From Pleurodeles waltl (Eukaryota; Chordata; Amphibia; Caudata; Salamandridae): a DNA stretch of 64,000 nucleotides. Below the pieces are notes generated by a model, which saw nothing but the letters and a program-made list of their open reading frames with translations, made no database searches and was not told where the DNA came from. Every line of letters begins with the position of its first letter. The stretch's first letter is position 1. Positions 44,617-57,740 of the stretch are shown here, piece after piece. A program made the translations under genes and the position numbers. The DNA lies in contig NC_090446.1 of assembly GCF_031143425.1 (NCBI RefSeq), positions 654,431,717 through 654,495,716 of the forward strand. The letters run 5' to 3'.

Positions 44617-45825
44617 CCATAATCAACCGTCCTCTATCTATCCTGTGCATGGTTTGTCATGGGAGATGCTTTTGTCTCAAAATTCAGGGAAGTTCACACG
44701 GCATTTGTTGCTACGTATCTGAAAAACACATTTCCTTACTCATTTCCACACTGAATAGCATCTGATGGTTATCCACATTCACAACAGATGCATACAAGCA
44801 CAATTATGAAAACACGTCTTGTGATGTTCACACAGAGGGCCAACAAAAATTTAAATAGCCAATTTACAGACAGTGACACACAAGCAATGAGTTACTGTAT
44901 TAAGCTGCGTAGCCTTGCTATCCTCTATTGACGCACAACCCGCACAAACTGGGTAATACCAATTTGTATTCCAAAAGTTTGGGTATCTTTTGTGTCAGTG
45001 AATAGTGCAAATCTGGAACAACAACTAGAGGATCATGGTCCGCAGAAGTGTGATATGCCACGTGTGCCCAAACACTGGAATGCACAATGTAGGTGCAAAC
45101 AGCCTATCTCTGTATAGTTACAGCTGTCATGTACTATAAAAATGTGAGAAATGACCCAAACCGAGTAAAAGCCATAAATTCTGACGCATACACGTCAAAA
45201 AAGACACATATGCGTCTAAAAACACTGCATATGCGTAGAAAAATGACGCTCACAGCCATGATACATCCATTGGCTCGAGCGGTAATTCCCACACTGTACC
45301 CCATTAAATTGGTTACCAATGCAAAATATTTGGAACTATGGATGCAGGGTAATTTTTAAGCATGTGCGTAAAAACAAAATGATGCAGAGACTTTAAGCGT
45401 CATAATATTTTGCTGCATCATAATAAAAACGCACCGCATTTGAGGCAGAAAGTAATGTAATAGGATATCCTGTTTACAGAACTGGTACAGTGGGTGTACT
45501 TTCACTTTCACTTTCACTTTGCAGTCTGTGATTTTTCTTGAGTGCGTGGCTGTGTTTGGACTTGTCTCTCTGTGAATATTCTGAATTTGTCTCCTGTGTG
45601 GTGTTTATATTGTCTTTTGGTGTTTTGTAAGTGTCTGTGGTATCCTGTGTAAGTGTATTTTTTCATTTCTGGTGTCTACTTTTGTCTTTGTACTTTTGGT
45701 AGTCTGTTGTGGGTATTGTTATTTTGGGGATAGTTGGCCTGTTTTAGGGTTACTTTTATTTCATTTTCCTCCCTCCTTTCACTTTATTAGCCTCTGTACC
45801 CCTTAATTTTCTCATTATTTCAGTC
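44617..45825. other. HX non-coding sequence upstream of the three-exon gene
   Basis: No gene. Several ACGCAC / GCGTCA phrases at 44925-45250 and a (TTTCAC)n run at about 45498-45518, followed by T-rich sequence that may be the promoter/5' UTR of the gene at 45826. Confidence 0.45.
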
Positions 45826-48800
45826 ATGTTGCGTAGGCCACGTCTGGGGAGAATGGTTGAGGAGGAGCTGGGGGGATTCATTTGGCTGGTGTGCCACTTC
45901 CTCCCATTGATGATCGAAGCAGGTGGCAGGGTGATACACGGGTATCACACAGAGGCTAGGAGGCTCTGGTGGTCAAAGGTCTTGTACCATCTGCGACGCG
46001 TCTACAACACACCGTGCAACGACCACCAACTAAAGCACCGCTGGGCTGATCTTGTTGCCAGAGAGCAAGACCTGCTGGACCACCTGGGTACTGTGATTGG
46101 TGGCCCTGTTGGTGAGTACAATTCAGAGTAATGTGCACATTTAAATGCTCTATAGTGACAGTAGAAGATTTGTTGATATGCTGCAGTCAATGTTTTGGGA
46201 CATGTGGAATGCAAGTTAAACATACTGTGGCCCTGAGTTATACAATAATTGCTACACATTACCGTAATTTGTTGACGCAAAAGCTGAACTGAGTTACAAA
46301 ACACAACTGGAGCCTGTAAATTAGTGCTGCCTTCATATCAATAGATGATGCAATTGTGGCTCTACCATATGTTTTAGCCATGGTCTGTGAGTGTACCAGG
46401 AAAGAGATGTTTTTCACCAGATAATTCCAAGAATTGATGTGTTCCCCAATTATTTTGAATACATGTCTGAACTGTCTTCTGGCCCATACGTACCAATTTG
46501 TTTCTGACCTCAGGTAATATCTTAGGCTGATAGTTTGACTTGGTTGTGCCGCAATTAAATTAGGAATGGTTGCCAAAGTAATGCACACTGGTTCATATCT
46601 AAATGTTTGGTGTAACTTTCCATAGCTGTAGTACATAAAATGAAGCAAATGATAAAAATTGAGGGATAACTATCCATGGCCCTCTGTTCATTGTACCTGT
46701 GTGTTTTAAATTGGTCTTGGGCACAATAGCTGTAACAGAGCTAATGCATTTCCCATCTGTATTACTCTATAGCCAGGCACTTCTCATAAGTTATGGGATC
46801 ATCATGGGATACCTGACGTTGGGGAAAGCATGGTCACAATGTATTACGTGCATGATGTCGTGCAAGGGACCCCTGACCAATTTCATCATTCATATAAAGT
46901 TCCCTAATACTTTGCTAGTTTTGTTTGGTACACCCCTGCTGATCTAGTGGAGCATATATTCAATAACCAACTTCCCAGTATGGAGGCCATCACAGACATG
47001 GGTGTATGCTAAGATCAGAAGACCAGCATTCCTGTGACTGCTGCCATTCCGAAGGTACATACAAATTGAAACCTACATCATCATGATTGACACAGTGGTA
47101 CATTTGCTAAACCATGGTTAATAATATGACAGTGTCAGTTTGCTGTATACCCGCTGATCTCCCAACTTGGCAAATGTAAGATGATGAATGTGGCTAACTG
47201 TGATTTCTAAAACCCATTATGGGTACACAGGGCAATGAGTGACACATTTCAGGTGCAATGACTACACCTGTGCCCATGCAGTCTGTTATGGATGACCACA
47301 ATATACACTGTCAGCATATATCTCCTTGTTGTTTTAAAATATTAAAACTGGTCAATCCATGTGTTGCCTCAAATTGTCACCAATTAACACACAGGATCCC
47401 TGCCATTATGGTGTCGTAGGGGGCATATGTGGCTCAGGGTACACTGTTAATGTAGCATATGTAACCTACACACAACACAGGCCCCATAGGCCCTACATGT
47501 AAGGGACCATAAAAAGCATGATAAGTCGTGACCTTAAATCAACCCACAGGAGAGTCACACAGTAAATGATTGTCCCTTGATGCACAAGCCACAATACCTG
47601 AGTGACTGGTACTGCAGAGCCCCGTGGAATGTGGCTTTGCATGTCTCTCATTACTACAAATGATGAGAGGAGTACACTCCATAAATGAGTCTGCAACCAA
47701 TTGATGGAGCATGTTTGTCACCACATGATAGTTAGGGCCACTGCGTATGTGCAGATATGTGTGTATCACTCACTGGAGTGACATGGTCTACACATGTTTG
47801 CAGTGGTATGTATGTTGGAGTTTCATCATGCCTGAGAGGCTGGACTTTCAGATTTAATATTACACACAGTACTTTTATTTGAAAGTGTTGTACAGTGCAC
47901 AGACATTGAGCACATTTCACCCTTCCATGCTTTACAGGTGGACCTGCCCCTTACATAATCGGAGAAGTGGCTCGGTTTGCGGACCCAGACATATCCAGTA
48001 GGTGTTGATATTTCAGTTCTGTGTTGTGTTTGCAGCTGTTGTGTGATTGACTCCTGTGTGTTGGACACATAGCAAGGTATGATGTGCTGGCACATGATCT
48101 GATATGTAACTTGACTGGAGTTTCACTTTTTTTCCATCTTTGAGTTGGACAATCAGTAGCGTATAGTCATATTTTGAGATTGTAGTGCAGCCCTGTAGGC
48201 ATGGCCATTGGAAGAGGGTGACATTTGTTTTTGAAATCTTTATAAAGAAAAAATAGCAAAGGGCCATATTCATGATTTAGTCATCAAGTCAGACCCTGAA
48301 TCTCACAGAATAGGGATTACCCACAGACTTCAGCCTCCCTGTTCACTAATGAACATGTTCGACTGTATGTTTGACTTCCTAGTAGCATGTAGCTCCACAT
48401 GTTGTGCTACGTGTATGTGGCACTTGAGTACAATGTCATAGGTGTACATGCAGCTCATGGCCAGATGTGTGCTTGCATCTATCTGCTTGTTGTAAGACAG
48501 GTATTAGTGGTATCAAATGATGTTGGCTATTGTCTGCATTTACAAACATAAATGTGGATGGGATTGTCCCAGGTTTGGGTCTATCCTAGTTGGACATCCT
48601 CCTTACCTGTGGTGGACTGCCTAAACCCATTTACAGCTGTCCAAAGCTTCCTGGGTGTCCTTGATGTTTGAAAGTATGTGTTGCTTGTCCATCCCCCCCG
48701 AGGCACAGGCTTAGGGTTATGTGTACCTAGGTGTGATGATCCAAGTTTAGTACACAAACATGTAAATCTGTAAATCAGTTGTCCAAACCTAGGATACCCA

Positions 48801-49673
48801 CTCATGACCAGCAACTGTATACCATCCTGGAAATTCCATTTACAAATCACAGATCTTGTGGCCCTTGATTGTCATCCAGAAGATAGTCATTAGTTGACCT
48901 GTCACATGTGGAGGACTTGCAGCATTTTTTACGTGACTAATGGCTGAACAATGATGCATAGGTCAATTAAGTTGGTACACATCTTTTAGAGCATTGCTGT
49001 GCTGTTAGATAGGAGATATGTAGGCTGCGTTGGCATGTACTTCCTCAGGGAGAATCTGTGATCTGTATGGTGATATGGCCTGTTTCAGCTACATTAGATA
49101 TATTGTCTGATTCTCATCAGTAGCTATATCACACAAAGAAGTACCTAATGTTTGGCTTTATCTTTTTTAACAGCAGCCAATATGGATGCTATCCGGATCC
49201 ATGAGTTTCAGCGGCGGGCGATGCGTTACCGCCACATTATGGATGTGGAGTCTGGGTTACGCCACATGGCACGGCGTTATCGCCATGAAAGAGCCTCAGG
49301 AGTGTGGAGGGCATTTGCCCAAGGGGGCCCTTCGGTGACCACCAAAGCCGCCACAACCAGCACCACCACTACGACCCAGGTGGCACCAAGGGTGAAAGCC
49401 ACCACTGCAGGACCATCGACTCACACTGCTCCAGGACCACTGACAGCAGCACCTGCACCTCCCCCTCCAAGCATGGCACCACTGTCCAGACACACGTCAA
49501 CAACTGGAACTCAGACCACCCCTGCTGCAGTCATTGACACTGGTGATTTTAGACTAATGCAATGTGACATGCAATGTATGTTGCAGAGACTGGACAGGCT
49601 GCAGCAGGAGGTGTCACAAATCAATAAGAGGGTGCGTGTCATAAAGAAGACCCTGCGGAGGGCGAACTTGTGA
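45826..49673 (+). CDS. Three-exon Harbinger accessory gene (Myb-A, HX)
   Basis: Exon 1 is 45826-46111 (donor GGTGAGT). Exon 2, about 60 bp, starts after TGCTTTACAG at about 47939 and ends before GTAGGT at about 47997. Exon 3 starts after TTTTTTAACAG at about 49172 and ends at a TGA at 49671-49673. The three join in one open frame with no stop, giving about 280 residues. Exon 1 has a trihelix-like pattern: MVEEELGGFIWLVCHF, ARRLWWSKVLYHLRRVYN, then HQLKHRWADLVAREQDLLD as a third helix. Exon 3 has an Arg/His-rich helix (RRAMRYRHIMDVESG), a Thr/Pro/Ala linker and a basic coiled coil ending VIKKTLRRANL. The first part resembles Myb/SANT-type domains, but I am less sure than for the other Myb genes. 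It is the only multi-exon gene here without a visible break. Confidence 0.62.
46140..47930. other. Intron 1 of the HX three-exon gene
   Basis: About 1.8 kb of A/T-rich sequence with short frames only. No nested element recognised. Confidence 0.5.
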
Positions 49674-49689
49674 CTATTATACCCTCTGC

Positions 49690-51230
49690 CATGATTCCTT
49701 CCCCTCCCTCCTCTTTCCTGGTTCTTTTAATTAGTGGGTTTAGGGGGCTTAGTGTTAGGTTAGAATAGGCTGTTAATTTAGTTTGTCGTAGTCGTTTGGG
49801 GAGTGGGGGTATGATATTTTTACATGTTATTTTTTTATGTGTGTGTTGGATGATGTTGGGGTTTTGATGTTTTATATAAAAAAAATATATATATAAAAAT
49901 ACAAAAAAAGATATATTTGTTTAATATAAGATAGTATGTGTTTAGGTTAGTATATGTTGTCCTCTATGTATCCCGTCTTATAAAATTGGGGTGGGTGGTT
50001 AATGGTTAGAGTGTTTAGTTAAATGTGATAAGTAAGTTTAGCTTAGGTTAGTTAGGGCCAGTTGTGGGTACTGTGTAGTTAGGATAGGTTAGGTTAGTTA
50101 AGGTGTTTCCCCTGATTTTAGTATCCTTTTTTACAGTTAAATAAATATTTAGGTACTCCTTTACAGTATGTGTCATATGCTTGGGGATCAGGGCTTTGGT
50201 ATGGGTGAACAGTGTCTATTTAGTATTCGCATTTGTGTCCAATCCTGCAACCAAATCCCAATTGAGCTGTCACATTGGCAGCTACACCAGAGCTACTTTG
50301 CTAGGAATCTGCCATCCATTGCACCCACCACTCAAGGTTACTATGGATCCCAATGTGTTGTTAATTTTTGATGTATGTTTTCAATCTGACATACTTTGGA
50401 ACCAGATTTGGTATTGAGGACACTGTGTTACGTCTGCCTGCAGCCTGATGTTCAAGTGAACCCTGGTAAGGTGAGTGATGGTATAATCTCATGTAGTTTA
50501 GTATACATAACCCACACCTATCATTTGTTACATTGTACACCCAGGTTACTTATTTGTATGTACACTCATACACATCCATTCCTGCTGTATGGTGTGTGTG
50601 GAAAAATTGTGACAAATGTCACATACGTTAAGATTGTCTGGAACAATAATTGGAAGGCAATATTTTTCGGCTTAGACATCTCTTGAAGAAGACTTATTCT
50701 GTCCAACACAGCATTTTACTGCATAGTTTAGAGTTACCTTAGAATTAACCTTCAGGAAGGGTAGATGATTTTACAAATCAGACCACAGTGCATAGTTATC
50801 AGCCCACATTCTTTCAGGGCAGCTGTATTGACATTATATGGGCATCGACATGAGGCAAACATCACTAATCTCCCTCACGGTTGATGTATCACATTACACA
50901 GAGACAAAGTGGTTGTGTAAGTGCTATTTATTTTAAAGTGCTGTAGTGCTATATTTACATTGTCCATTATTGTGAGTCCAATAGTGTGACACCTTCCATT
51001 GTGATCCTACACAAGTGCAAAAGGACATGTCATTGGACATGCTGGAGTGAAATGTCATACAGTGCAGAGGGACATGAATTGCCAATGAGGTAGTGAGACA
51101 CAATCACATGGCATTGTGACAAGGTAAACAGTGGGCTGCAGAACAGTGCTTGAAAGCAGCTGTTGCAAGACTGGCAGGTTACAAAGCACAGGACATTGGT
51201 TATAAGTGGCCAGGTGGCAGGGACTAGTGC
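49690..51230. other. HX region between convergent genes
   Basis: Shared 3' region of the plus and minus genes: G/T-rich tract, A/T microsatellite at about 49877-49920, GGTTAGG pentamers at 50075-50100. Homologous to 1-1310. Confidence 0.6.
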
Positions 51231-51232
51231 TA

Positions 51233-53758
51233 TCAGGTACTGTTACGGGTGAAGGTGATCTGTTCCACGTCTTCATCTTCTGATGTGTGTGTTGTCTCCT
51301 CTGCCCTTGGTGGTGGTGGTTGTGAAGGGGCAACACACACCTCAGTGTTTGAAGACTTGGATTCAGAAATCCCGGTAGCTGCCAACTGTGGGGCTATTAA
51401 GGGCAGTACTGCAGCAAGGTGGAGCTGCTGGTTCTTAAGAATAGCAGCCACATCACTGTGGTAGGCAGCCAGGTCGGCCCTGAGGGTGTCAATATTGCAT
51501 TTGTGCACGCGTTGACAGGTTTGTTGTTGGAGGTGTTATGTCAACTCTCTTACAGCTGTGCTGATTTCCTTCACACTTTTTTCAAGTTCTTGCAAGATTG
51601 ATGTTTGCCCTTGCATGGCTGCTGCCTGTTCTGCAGTTGACGTCATGCACGAACGCACCCGCTCTAGGCTGGCTGCCATTTTTTCCATTCCCACCCGCAC
51701 CTCCTTGGCCAGCTCCAGCTGTACTCCAACCACAGTTCTCTCAAAGCTGGTGCCAGTGTCGTCAGACTCCTCAGCTGGGTTGGAGCTTGCAGGTCGTACA
51801 ATTGGGGTGGTGGGTGGGTCCTCTGTGATGGCTGCTGTATCTGTGCTCCTACTTGTGACTGAAGGTGGGGTCTGGATGGTTCCAAAGACATCTTGGAGGG
51901 TCTGCTGGCTGATGTTTGTCAGCTCATCATCCATTTCATCAGGGAAGTCCAGGACAGGCATATCCCCAGGAAAGCCATCGTCCTCTGCAATGAGTTATTG
52001 TACAATCAGTGTGTCTGTGTTGTGGAGTGTGTCTGTGTTGTGGCATTTGTAATGTGACGTGCCTGCCTTCCTATTAGTTGCACATTGTGATATTCCTGTT
52101 CATTGCTTCTTTCTTTAATATTAGCATTTTCCTAGGCCTATGCCCCACTTGCATGTCACATGTATTGTGGTCAGCTTGGGGACTTGTCAGCATCACCTCC
52201 TCTAGGTGTAGGTTCTGCCCAAATTGTATATTGCCACCTTCTTGTCCTACTCAAACCTCCGTCTACTTCCATTCTCATGTTGAGGCCTTGCACTGACTGT
52301 GGGTGTTCTGATGGCACTTGCACCACACTTAACAATCTTGAACTGCCCCAGTCTCTGATATTTCACATCCAGCTATATGTTGCTTATACTTAGCATATAC
52401 TATGTATAGCATTGGCATGGCACACTAGATATGTCAGCATTGGTAGTGTGTAATGTTGATGTTGGGGAATGTATGCTACATAGGATTGCACTGATGGTCC
52501 TTGCAGTGTTCCATTTCCTCTTCTGACTGTGCGGGTGTATTTCACTAGCCGGTGACATATGTCCTCCACCTCAGTGCTGTTGTCTGAGCAGTATAACAGT
52601 TGGGATGTTGCATGGTGTCATTGGAGCTATTGTGACCCAGGCACAGGGTGGACACTGACCTATGCAGCATGGTTATGACATTAGTGCTGTGTACCTCATA
52701 ATGTTTATAACATGGCTGATGTTTGTAGCAACTATAGACATTCACATTTGACAGGATTAGCACATTTGTATTGATTACAGGGGATTGATAAAGTTGTCAT
52801 CCTGAACCCTCTAATTTGGGTGTGTTTGATCCATGGGCACGTAACTGCCATTAGCTCCTTGACCTGCACAAACAGCAGAGGTGGTAGTGGCAACTGTTGT
52901 CAATATTACATTCCACTTGCGGATATGGCCTGAGACTGTTAATTGAGTCCTAGTTCATGTAGGGAGAATACCAGCTATTGTGTGACTGCAGGCCAGTTTT
53001 ACGTTGTACCCTCCCCTCCTGGACTGGCTTTACCTTTCCATCATCCTTGGCATGGGAGCATAACCCCATGCAAAGTTTGTTGGTGTAGTGTAGTACTGTG
53101 CCCCAGGTTTCCTCTGAACAGCCCATGCCCCGTGCCGTGCCCCTTTACCCATTCCACTCCCTTAATATCATGACTTACATGCATTGTGTAGTAGGTATGT
53201 CCACCGCCCTTGCTTAGTTAACATTTGTGCATTTTAATTCCCCAGGCCACTTACCCTGCATCTGTGTTGTCTCCTGGTGGTCTGTTCTGTCCTGTCCTGA
53301 ATCCCTGTGACGATCTTCTCAGGGATGACGGCTGCCACCATCTCCTCCATGTGGTCCAGGGCCTCCTGCGGTGCAGGACTCCCACCTCCAGTCTGCAGTG
53401 CTACCTTCCTGTTCCTACCCATCTTTTCCTTTGTCCTGCGCTTGCAGTCATGCCATTGTTTCTTGCACTCGATGACTGTTCTCCGTACTTCTGCCACACT
53501 GTTTATCTTGTCAACAGTTTGTTGCCATATTGCCTCTCTCCTACTAGTTGGCAATTTAGAGGTGACAAAAAGTTGGTGCTGGTGTTCCGTCACCTCTTTC
53601 ACCAGTATTTCCTGCTCCTCTGCACTGAACCAACACTTTCTTTTCTTCTTCTCTCTCTCCTGGGTCTTGTGTGGGTCCACCTTGCTGGTTCCTGGTCTGT
53701 TGTCATATTCCTGGGGTCTGTCCAAATATCTGGGATCCACTTTTGCTCTCTTTTGCAC
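51233..53758 (-). pseudogene. Harbinger Myb/SANT accessory gene Myb-B (HX), two exons
   Basis: Exon 1 (53758-53255) starts with an ATG (MQKRAKVDPRYLD) and holds a full Myb/SANT-like domain: CWFSAEEQEILVKEVTEH, REAIWQQTVDKINSV, then VIECKKQWHDCKRRTKEKMG as the recognition helix. It ends in GTAAGT at phase 0. Exon 2 starts at 51982 after TTGCAGAG, in frame, with an acidic start (DFPDEMDDELTNIS), conserved ELAKEVRV and QQL blocks and the C-terminus TSEDEDVEQI. One frameshift near 51530 separates the last 92 codons; otherwise it is open. It would bind HX ends and escort the transposase. The intron is about 1.27 kb. Confidence 0.85.
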
Positions 53759-54060
53759 ATTTTGCAGTGTTTGCGCCGCTTTTTTACGCTATTGTGTCAA
53801 ATAAGGCACGTATCCGGTTTGCGACATTGTAAACCGACTCACAGTAATTTTTGCCACGTTAACGTTGTTTTTCTTTACAACGTGATGCATTGGTTTGGGT
53901 AAAAAAAAATGACTCACACCAGTGGTTTATGCTGCTGTGCGTCAAGGTATAAAATTGACGCTCGAGCGGAGCAAAGAAATGGCGTTAGCCAGTGGTACAT
54001 TTTTTGGAGCAAAACTGCATTGGCGCAGTTTTGCATCAAAAAGTATAAATATGGGCCATA

Positions 54061-55529
54061 TTTGTCATAGTTGTCATAGTAGACTCTGCAGAGAAGCAAA
54101 CTACTTTGTGTGTATATGTGCTCCTTGTGCAAGAGCAGAATGCCATCACTCACAGAGAAGTCAGCCATGTCAGAACTGAGCTGCCTTGCGCGTCATGCTG
54201 TAGCACATGGAACACAAATGTGAATCACACAACAACAGAGCTATGGATATTAACTCAATAGCTAATAATAGAAAATCTACATACAATAGAGCATCATTTT
54301 GTAAATGATATTTAGGACGCTATATTTATATCAGAGAATATTTTGATATTGATATTCTGACATGCATCTAGTAGTGCGATCTATCTCTTTACAATTTTTT
54401 AATAACATTTTGCAATATCAGTGAGAGTTTCAAGCAGCACTCACTACATTTTATTTTGCGTTGTAGATTGGGGTATTATTATTCTCCAAGAATTTTTTGT
54501 GACATTTTTAACAAATTATATATCTGGAGATTTATCTCAAATTAATATCGCAGGCAACCAGTAGCATTAGTGAACACTGAATGGGACTGATTATAGTTTT
54601 AGGGTGGGGTTTCGGGATTCTCGTGGGAAAACTCTGAGTTTCACGTTAATTCTGTAGAAATCTTAATACACAATATTTCATTACATCATTACAAGTTTTC
54701 TGCTTGGTCCAAATACATGACGGTAGTGCCCTGCGCAATTCTAAAAGACACATCACTTCCAGTCATCTTCCAGCCCACAGTATCAGTGCTAATAGCCTTT
54801 GGAAGACGACAGAAATATTATACGGAATTGTGTCACATGACAGGGTTAAGTTCCCTTAACTACATAATAACCCAAATGTTTGCACTAATATATGTGATAC
54901 CATCATCGTAATGTGTAAATAACTGAACTTATATTATAGGTCTGACATTCTAAAATAGGTAAGGAACTTTTGCACTTACTTTACAAAATATATATTGCTT
55001 CCCTCCCCCTAACGGATGTACCAAATCAATGCACGTTTGCGATTCAAAAGAGACACATTTGAAGAAACTAATGTGGTCGTCTCCAATATGTGTCGAGCAG
55101 GCATTCTGATGCGACAATACCTTGGAAAGATTTTGTACACCCACAAACATTTCCACAATCCATTCCCAACCTCAAAATACATGACGAGTTAATCTGGTCA
55201 CGTGCAGTATTGAATCTGTTTCCAGGGTGAAAATGAAAATGGTAGAGGATGTAATGAAATGTTTTTCGCAACGGGAGAACAATATTCCCACTGTAGAGCT
55301 AAAATCTTGAAACCCCACTAATGCAGATCGCTTTTTCTCATTCAACGTTGTACACAATGCACACGTATATAGGTGGAAATCCAGAAAAGGTTTCCTGCAG
55401 TATTCTTGGACACTTTACGAAATACGAAAATCTTAAATCAATCAGGGTTTAACCTACCGGTACATTTCTTAAATTATGATAACGAAGCACTCAGCTATTG
55501 GCGGACATGGAAGGTCTGGCAAACATTGC
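54061..55529. other. No gene seen
   Basis: A/T-rich sequence with only short frames (54717-54911 plus, 55156-54950 minus). Nothing recognised. Confidence 0.5.
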
Positions 55530-57093
55530 TGGGCATATTTATACCCTGCACCGAATTAGCGTCATTTTTTTTTACTCTAATTCGGTGCAAAACTAACTCC
55601 GTATTTATACTTTGGTGCTGGACTTGTCTAGCGCCAGATTTATGGCGTTAAAGTCATTTTCTGGAAGTGGAGACCTACCTTGCCTTAATGAGACGCAAGC
55701 TAGGCATTCTTATGCAAAAAATGACTCTATGGTCTTAACGCCATATTTAGCGGCATATTTATACTCTGCGGCATATTTATACTCTGTTTGCACCGAATTA
55801 GTGTCATTTCTTTACTCTAATTCGGTGCAAAACAAACTCCATATTTATACTTTGGTGCTAGACACGTCTCGCACCAAGGCCCTGATTTATACTTTTTTGC
55901 GCCGCATTAACATCATTTTTTGACGCAAAAGTGGCGCAAACTTACAAAATATTGGCCCTTATTAATACTTTTTGCTGCAAAACTGCACTAACTCAGTTTT
56001 ACACCAAAACATTTAGCACCGGCTTGCACCATTTCTGTGCACCAGCCGGGCACCATATTTATGGAATGGTGCAAGCCGGTGCAAAGGGTAGGCTAGAGTG
56101 AAAAAACAGAAATGACTTTAGTCGGGTGGGGCTGGCAGTATAGAAGAAGAGGGATTAGCATCAAAAAATGACTTTAGGCAGGTTAGAGTACAAAAAAATG
56201 ACTCTAACCAGATTAGCATCATTTTATGGTGCTAAACCTACCATGCCACATGACTCCTGCTTTAGAAAAGGCAGGAGTCACGCCCACCACCCCAATGGCT
56301 AGCACAGAGGAGAAGGGTCCTCTTGGACATAACCATTGCACCCTGTGCCATGTATGGGGGCCAATTTCAGGCCCCCCTATGGCACTTTCAAAAATAAAAT
56401 GCAATCTTACCTGTACTTACCTGGGATGGGGTCCCCCATCTTCCGCAGTCCCTCTGGTGTTGGTGGGAGTGCCCCTGGGGCCTGGGGAGGGCACCTGTGG
56501 GCTTATTCCATGGTGTTCCACCATGGAAATAGGCCCACAGGTCCCCTAACGCCTGCCCTGACCCAGACTTAAAAAAATGGGGCAAAGCAAGCTTTGCACC
56601 ATTTTCTGACCCATCCTCCCTCACTTGCACCATTTTTGCATGGGAGTATAAATATGGAGTTAAGGCCATAGAGTCATTTTTTGCACGGGAACGCCTACCT
56701 TGCATCTCATTAAGGCAAGGTAGGTTTCCACTTCCAAAAAATGACTTTAACTCCATAAATTTGGCGCTAGACGGGTCTAGCCCCAAAGTAGAAATATGGA
56801 GTTAGTTTTGCACCGAATTAGAGTACAAAAAATGATGCTAATTCAATGCAAACAGAGTATAAATATGCCCCTTAGCGTCCCAAAATGACACGAATCTGGT
56901 TAGAGTCATTTATTTTGACTCTAACCTGCCTAACATCGTTTTTACTTTATGCTAGCCTACTCTTTGCACCAGCTTGCACCATTCCATAAATATGGTGCCC
57001 AGCTGGTGCTAAAAAATGGTGCAAGCCGGTGCAAAACATTTTGGTGCAAAACTGCGTTATTGCAGTTTTGCACCAAAAAGTATAAATAAGGCC
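55530..57093. mobile_element. Cluster of Harbinger-type MITE ends
   Basis: GGCATATTTATAC-type ends occur at about 55531, 55754 and 55772, GGCCCTTATTAATACTTTTT at 55954, TATAAATATGCCCC at about 56858-56872 and TATAAATAAGGCCC at about 57081-57093. The pair 55954/57093 are inverted repeats extending about 40 bp (TTTTTG.TGCAAAACTGCA). The end at 56872 pairs with 55772, so the two elements interleave. Interior motifs (CTAATTCGGTGCAAAAC, GCGCCAAAG) are shared with the other HX-type MITEs. Exact boundaries are not resolved. Confidence 0.7.
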
Positions 57094-57740
57094 CTGTGAG
57101 TCATATGTCATTTTAAAAATGAAGTAATTCACTTGCAGTACTACGTATGTCAGACCTAAGCAAAGAGGTCAGGGGTGAAACGGGACAGTGTAGTGCCAGC
57201 TCATCCTCCTAATACACGTGTCAAGGGCTCCAGCCCCCTCTTAGCTTGGGCATTCAACCTAACACAGCAGCTAGTGTAACAGCATTGAGGAGGAACCTTA
57301 CAGCTAGGCAAGATGGCAGCTCTGCAGAAGAGCACCGGCTGGTGTGTAGCGACTGGGCTGTCTCCTACCTCTCAGACGAGGTGCAGCCACCCAGAAAAGG
57401 AGGATCCACCTGTTGAAGGCTTCCTCTACCCACAGGGAGCCGCAGATTTGGTGGCAGGGATGTCACGGCATGGGTCTAAGGGCTTTGATTCTAAAGCCGT
57501 GATCTGACACACTCTCCCCACAGCACAGGATCACCCACAAAGGCTTCTAACTCCGGCATCTCTTCTTCTTCATACTCTGCAGGGTGTGGCAGGACGCACG
57601 GACACCACCTAAGGCCTGTGGGGCCTTGACCCGCCCATAACTCCTGCAGTGCACCCAACACTGCATAATCTTAAGCAGCCTATGGCCCATAGAGAGACAG
57701 GAGCCAAAAGCGATCCAGCCAGTGTAAGACACCATTTACA

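Larger units (their letters stand above)
37604..54057 (+). mobile_element. Large PIF/Harbinger transposon HX (16.4 kb)
   Basis: The left end AGGGCATATTTATACTCTGC and the reverse complement of the right end GGCCCATATTTATACTTTTT are inverted repeats, flanked by ATA (37601-37603, 54058-54060). The same terminal motif is on the MITEs at 3980, 16137 and 26524. Contents: transposase on plus (37999-40330), a three-exon plus gene (45826-49673), a two-exon Myb gene on minus (53758-51233) and a later solo LTR (42545-44611). Without the LTR it is about 14.4 kb, very large for the superfamily. The ends are imperfect, so two smaller neighbouring elements cannot be fully excluded. Confidence 0.7.
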
